64,000 nucleotides of DNA from Quillaja saponaria (lineage: Eukaryota; Streptophyta; Magnoliopsida; Fabales; Quillajaceae), in NCBI GenBank assembly GCA_029379385.1, contig CM055605.1, positions 7,165,001 through 7,229,000 on the forward strand, read 5' to 3'. The translations under genes and the position numbers were made by a program. The notes beneath the pieces were generated by a model, which was given only the letters and a program-made list of their open reading frames with translations, was not told where the DNA came from and ran no database searches. Each line of letters opens with the position of its first letter. Positions within the stretch are counted from its first letter, which is position 1. This document shows, piece after piece, positions 59,303-64,000 of the stretch.

Positions 59303-62189
59303 GTACTTGAGAAGATACTGTGCAAGAAGCCAGTTTCTATGCTAACTGTTACTGGTGGGTAACTAAGACTGAAGCAGACTTAAGGAGACTAGAAAAGTGA
59401 ATAAATTAACTGACTGCATCCTCCCTCCTCATTCCCATTTACTAATTTGTGGAGAGAGAGAGACAGAGAGATTTTAGGGAACAGTTGAAAAATGGTTGAG
59501 AACATGACCACTATAATAGGGAGGCACGGACTCTAGACTTGAGGGTGAAGAAAAAGTAAAAACATCAAGATATAATAACTGCCACACATGAAAATTTACC
59601 ACAATTATTTTAGAGTGCTGTTTTTGTTTTTTATTTTTATCTATATCTGTTTATTTATTTATATTTAAATTTTTATATTATACTTAAAGGGATAACATTG
59701 TCCCCTACCTTTTAACTGTTCTTTTAAATTTAAAATTTCATATAACACCATGGTATTTATTTGTTCATTCTTTCCTATCGAGAGCTTCTTATGTCATTGT
59801 ACAATAAATTTTAATAAATATAAAAAGGAAAAAAATACCCATGAAACTATCCACGATGCTTATGTGCAGTTCATCTTCAAATTTCCTTCCTCATTCATGT
59901 TTTCTCATTCGTCCTGTTTGTGCTTATATGTTTTCTGCATTTTGAGAAAAAAATGTGTGAAATTCTTTTATATCAGCATCTTCGTATGTCCTTATATGTT
60001 TTTTTAGTGTAAATTTTGTAAAGTTCTTTCAATATACTAGTATCCTTGCACGCACGAGAACATGTGCTACGATTTTTTCTTTTTCAAAGAAAAAGTGAAA
60101 TTCTTTTCAGCTTAATTTTTTTTATCATAGTATCAAATTCTTTAAGGACGTATTCCTCTAGTAGGGTGTAAGTTCTTTCACACCCACACATTCTCTATTA
60201 GAGTAAAAAATTCTAGAGACGATAAATTCTTAATTGCTTATAAAACAATGCTCATTACATGAAGAATTTGTTAGATATAAAATTATACACGTTGATGGAG
60301 GACACGAGCCGGTGTGAAGAGCTTACCCCCTATTAGAGGAGTACATTTTGAGAAGAATTTGATACTCTGATACAAAAGTATGTGCCAAAAAGAATTTTAC
60401 ACTTTTCTCTTAAAAAAGAAAAGTAATATCTAAGCAAGTATGTAAGCACGGGTTTGCGATGATGCTAATATAAAATAAATAGTAAATTCATTTATGATAT
60501 TTAAATTTAAAGTATCATGTAATAAAATAATATCAAAGCTCATAATATTTTTTTAGTATTTTTAAATAATTTTATTTATACTCATTTAATTGGACTAATA
60601 AAATGGATCTTAAATTTTAAACTTAGTAGGTATAACTAATAATAACAAATGTAAAAATGGAAGGAGTAATAAAGAAAGTCATGTTTTTTTTAATATTTCA
60701 TTTTAATTGTAGAAGAGTAATCTCAACTCTCAATTATGTCCATTTTCATTTATTTTGATAAATAAATGAGATTGGGCCAGTTATACATAACCGACAAGGT
60801 TGAACAATATTTATATTTTTTACTTTAATTTTGGATAGTTCAACCATTGAAACGATTTTATGGTCTAATTTGGCTCGATATGTATACCAAACAACGATTC
60901 AACCAGTCGGACTGTTCAATTCAATTGGGTTTTTAAAACACCGGTTCCAACAAGAAAAGAGCAACTTGCATAAACTCCAAAAAAAAACTGTTTACAATAT
61001 TAAACTTAAATAAATATCATACTTGCTTAATCAAAAAATTAAAATACTTTTTGATCGAATTGAATTGAGTAGATGAAATAATCTTGATGTGCATCATGTG
61101 TTAGTTGACCGAAGAGTACAGCTATTGGTCTTTGATTAAAGTCAATTTAATATACATCCCTCGTAGAGCTAATTATTTGAGTTGTTGGTTCTTACTACCT
61201 TAATTTTGTTAAATTAGGATTTATAAAAGTAGAAGAGAATTGAATATGAAATGACTTCCAGTCCGGACCAGGTCATTATCCTTAAGGTTTAATTCGTAAA
61301 TGCAAAAAATTCCGATGAATTTTCTTTCAAATACAATGAATATCTGTGTTGTTTTGCTTTGCACTATCGATGAACAACCCACAAACACTTTTACAAAGTT
61401 TTTGAATTATTAGACTATATTGTTTCTGCAGTAAGCAATATAGAGGATTTGTAGTCTTTTTGAAAGAGAAAGATGCATATATATTTACTATCAAGACCAT
61501 TTTTATTTTTTTTAAAGAATAATGTAAAAGGTATTATAATTGTGGTATAAAATGGAAGGAATGAGATAAGTTTTGAAAAATGTTGATTTTTTAAATTTTA
61601 AATAATTGATTAATTGAAGTTGACAATACGTGAGTTTTTTGTTCTAAATGATGGAATTTTAGTCTTAAAAAATGTCAAAATTTAAAAAGATCATGATCTT
61701 ATTTTGAATTAAAAATTATATTAAAAAGTAGAAAAAGAGGGTGTTTTGACTTTTATAATAATATAGATATAAATAAAATAGTTTATTCATTTTTGGCATT
61801 GAATTATGACTTCTGAACAAAAAACTACTGCTGGTTAGAAGACCTATGTAATTATTTGTCAAATTTCTCACAACCTTACATTTCAAATTTTAACTTATCC
61901 AAAACAACACACAAATAAAAACTTGAAAATACATTAACAAATTCTTTGACCATGCATTTTATATAGTGCCACCAAATTACTGCGACATTACCAATGAAAA
62001 ATATAGCTTAAGAAAAATGTGACATTTCCAATGAAAAATATAGCTTATTGTATTAATGCTAACAAACACTTGGTTTAGGATACATCACCAAAAAGGCATA
62101 TAAAAAACAGTACAAGTTTGTGTTTTCCTCATTAATCTCTCATTTAGATTCTTCTTTCCGAATATCGTATCAGTTCTTTTGTAAAAGAA
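59303..62189. other. AT-rich intergenic region with a long foldback element
   Basis: The first 200 bases contain the bHLH leader and promoter (GA-rich near 59280-59300 and 59450-59470). The rest is AT-rich and has no gene. The notable structure is the inverted-repeat element at 60033-60473. A TTGAACC/GGTTCAA-type degenerate repeat lies near 60790-60955. Confidence 0.5.
60033..60473. mobile_element. Foldback MITE with very long inverted arms
   Basis: The outer end TATACTAGTATCCTTGCACGC (60033) pairs with the reverse complement of the right end (TATATTAGCATCATCGCAAAC, from 60473). Inner arms pair too: AGTATCAAATTCTT, CCTCTAGTAGGGTGTAAG and TCTTTCACACC on the left match inverted copies at 60315-60375. 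Arms of roughly 170-190 bp are separated by a short loop near 60230-60290. There is no coding sequence. A clear target-site duplication was not found. Confidence 0.7.
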
Positions 62190-63536
62190 ATGTCTTGGAA
62201 ATATTTTTGTTGCGTAATCTCTCAAGAAGAGCAACTAAAACAAGGTTTGTATTTAGTCCGATTCATGTATACGCATATATAAATTTTTCTATCTCTTAAT
62301 TAATTTCTTATACTTTTTTTCCTTTAAGTGCTAAAATTTACACTCTCAAGGAGTTGTTTCATGCAACAAACAATTTTCACGAAGATAACAAGATTGTAGA
62401 CAGAAGTTTTGAATATGTTTATCGGGGGAGAACAAGCAAAGGCGTTGAGGCAATTAACTTTATATTCTCATCAATCTTTTTATTTCTTTATTAATTTAAA
62501 ACAATTTTAGGTTTCATTAAAATTTTCTTAACCAATTATTTGCAGATAGCTGTGAAGCGTTTGACAGGCACAGAGATGAATGCAAGGATACAGATGGAGT
62601 TCGCGGTGGAAATAGAGATACTTGGAAGGGTGAGGCACAAAAACTTGTTGGAGTTAAGGGGATTCTATGCAGGTGCAAAAGAAATGTTAATTGTCTGTGA
62701 TTACATGCCTAATCATAGTTTATTCACCCATTTACATGGTAAACTTGCCACGGATTGTTTATTAGATTGGCCAAAAAGAATGAATATAGCCCTTGGAATT
62801 GCTGAAGGTTTAGCGTAAGTACACATGCACCTACCTTAGTTTTTTTTATTTTTTTTCTTTCCTATATTAACAATTTATTATAAGAAAATAAGTATATATT
62901 ATGAGACGAGACGAATTTTTCTTTGATATGTATCTTATATTTATGTGAATGTTAATTAGGTATTTGCATTATGAGGTGAAACCTCATATAATTCACCGAG
63001 ACATCAATGCGAGTAATATCAAATTAGATAATGAATTTGAAGCTAAAGTTGCAGCTTCTGGATTTGCAAAGTTGGTACCGGAAGACATAACTCATCTTAC
63101 AACTAGGGTTAAAGGCACTCGTGGATATTTGGCACCGGAATATGCCATGTGGGGAAAAGTTTCAAAGAGTTGCGACGTTTATAGCTTTGGAATTTTGGTT
63201 TTAGAAATAATTAGTGGTAAAAAACCAATAGAGGAACTTGGTGGAGGAGCAAAAGGACATATTGTTGAATGGGTCGTTCCTTATGTCCAAAAGGGTGTGT
63301 TTAATCACATAGCCGATACAAGGTTGAAGGGAAAATTTGATCACCTGCAACTTAAATCTATGGTAACGTTAGCGATGAGGTGCACAGATAACAGCCCCGA
63401 GAACCGGCCTAGCATGGTGGAAGTGGTGGAAGTGGTGGAGTGGCTTAAGGAAGCTGGTCCTGCAGGGAAGGAGGAAGAAAGGATTTCTAATTATCCAAAT
63501 GTGAGTGATCTCAAAGGTATTGAAATTGAGGATTAA
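62190..63536 (+). CDS. Receptor-like cytoplasmic kinase, At3g15890-like, degenerate (pseudokinase)
   Basis: Cytoplasmic relative of plant RLK kinases. Candidate exons: 62190-62244, 62329-62449, 62546-62814 and 62960-63536. Exons 2-4 join in frame: IYTLKELFHATNNFHEDN, then IAVKRLTG (ATP Lys), VEIEILGRVRHKNLL, IIHRDINASN (catalytic Asp kept), GTRGYLAPEYAMWG and CDVYSFGILVLEI. Kinase defects visible: the glycine loop (usually GEGGFGSVY) reads VDRSFEYVY with no Gly, and the DFG motif reads ASGF, losing the metal-binding Asp. Activity is therefore unlikely. Exon 1 (MSWKYFCCVISQEEQLKQ) has the Cys-rich start typical of the group, but its phase at the junction is one base off from exon 2. Exon 2 ends at a possible GC donor (GAG|GCAATT), or at a weak GT six bases earlier. 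The C-terminus has a VVEVVEVVEW triplication. It may be a scaffold pseudokinase or an early pseudogene. Confidence 0.75.
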
Positions 63537-64000
63537 CAATATGAATAGACTGATACTAACTACAAACCAGAGTTTGTGATAAGACAATTCAGTTTAAAGA
63601 TATGTAGCAAGTGATGGATCCAAAGTAAGATGATTGATTTACTTTTATTTATATTTTGTTTTAAAAAAAATTAAAATAAGAGAGACAACTGTGATTAATT
63701 TCATTTTTAGCTTATCCTTTATGAGTACTAAAAATTTACAAGTTGGACAGAGAAATAAAATATTAATAATTTACAAGAAACAAGTATAAGAAATAATTAT
63801 TATAAGATTGATTTGATTGGAATTAATTAAAAAAAATAAGTATATCTAGAATTGAAGTATGCGTTGAAAAGAATTTAAAGCTTGTTTTTAAAAATAAAAA
63901 TAAAAATATCTGGGCATGCCCGAACGCAAGAATGTTAATATTTTTAAAAGACTATAATTGAATCTTAATACAAACACACATTGGCATTATTAATCAATTA
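63537..64000. other. 3' flank of the kinase gene
   Basis: AT-rich, no gene seen to the window edge. Confidence 0.6.

Noticed and set aside
1..64000. A multi-gene novel system or biosynthetic cluster
   Set aside because: The genes belong to unrelated housekeeping and regulatory families with conserved synteny, so co-location is explained by ancestry.

Overview
The window is nuclear DNA from a flowering plant, most likely a eudicot. It has AT-rich intergenic DNA, GT-AG introns, and plant-only families: a class III peroxidase, a PLS-DYW pentatricopeptide (PPR) protein, R2R3-MYB, a plant mTERF and a receptor-like cytoplasmic kinase. I cannot name the species. There is no rRNA, CRISPR array, operon or obvious complete autonomous transposon.

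Layout: (1) 1-3250 is AT-rich and holds an interstitial telomere-like hexamer array. (2) 3351-5714 (+) is a subgroup-3 R2R3-MYB (MYB58/63 type) with a duplicated 3' flank. (3) About 7975-8282 (+) is a SKP1-like relic, followed by a diverged repeat block to about 9970. (4) 10832-13624 (-) is a peroxidase-48-like gene with two frame breaks. (5) About 14269-17502 (+) is a long DYW-type PPR protein whose start codon is unresolved. (6) 18455-26579 (-) is 20S proteasome subunit alpha-2 (PAB), rebuilt here from 11 exons to 235 aa. (7) 27958-35589 (+) is a DDX47/RRP3-type DEAD-box helicase (RH10-like) with a shortened C-terminus. (8) 36974-38092 (+) is an organellar mTERF protein. (9) 42882-53143 (+) is the mitochondrial 3-mercaptopyruvate/thiosulfate sulfurtransferase STR1, 12 exons and 376 aa. 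(10) 53975-56774 (-) is a clade-B-like PP2C phosphatase, 5 exons and 438 aa. (11) 57422-59102 (-) is a bHLH52/53-like factor. (12) 62190-63536 (+) is an At3g15890-like cytoplasmic kinase that has lost key kinase residues.

The gene order looks like conserved microsynteny. From memory, MYB58, a DYW PPR gene, PAB1 and STR2 are neighbours at At1g16460-At1g16490 in Arabidopsis, and MYB63, PAB2, an mTERF gene and STR1 are neighbours at At1g79180-At1g79230. This window carries the members of both duplicated segments in one place, as expected for a genome without the Brassicaceae duplication. The genes are neighbours by descent and share no pathway. I see no operon-like or defence-type new system. 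The unusual signals are gene-decay events (peroxidase, SKP1, kinase, helicase tail), possible non-canonical splicing (a GC-AG intron, a tandem NAGNAG acceptor) and several non-autonomous transposon-like insertions, one of them with very long inverted arms.
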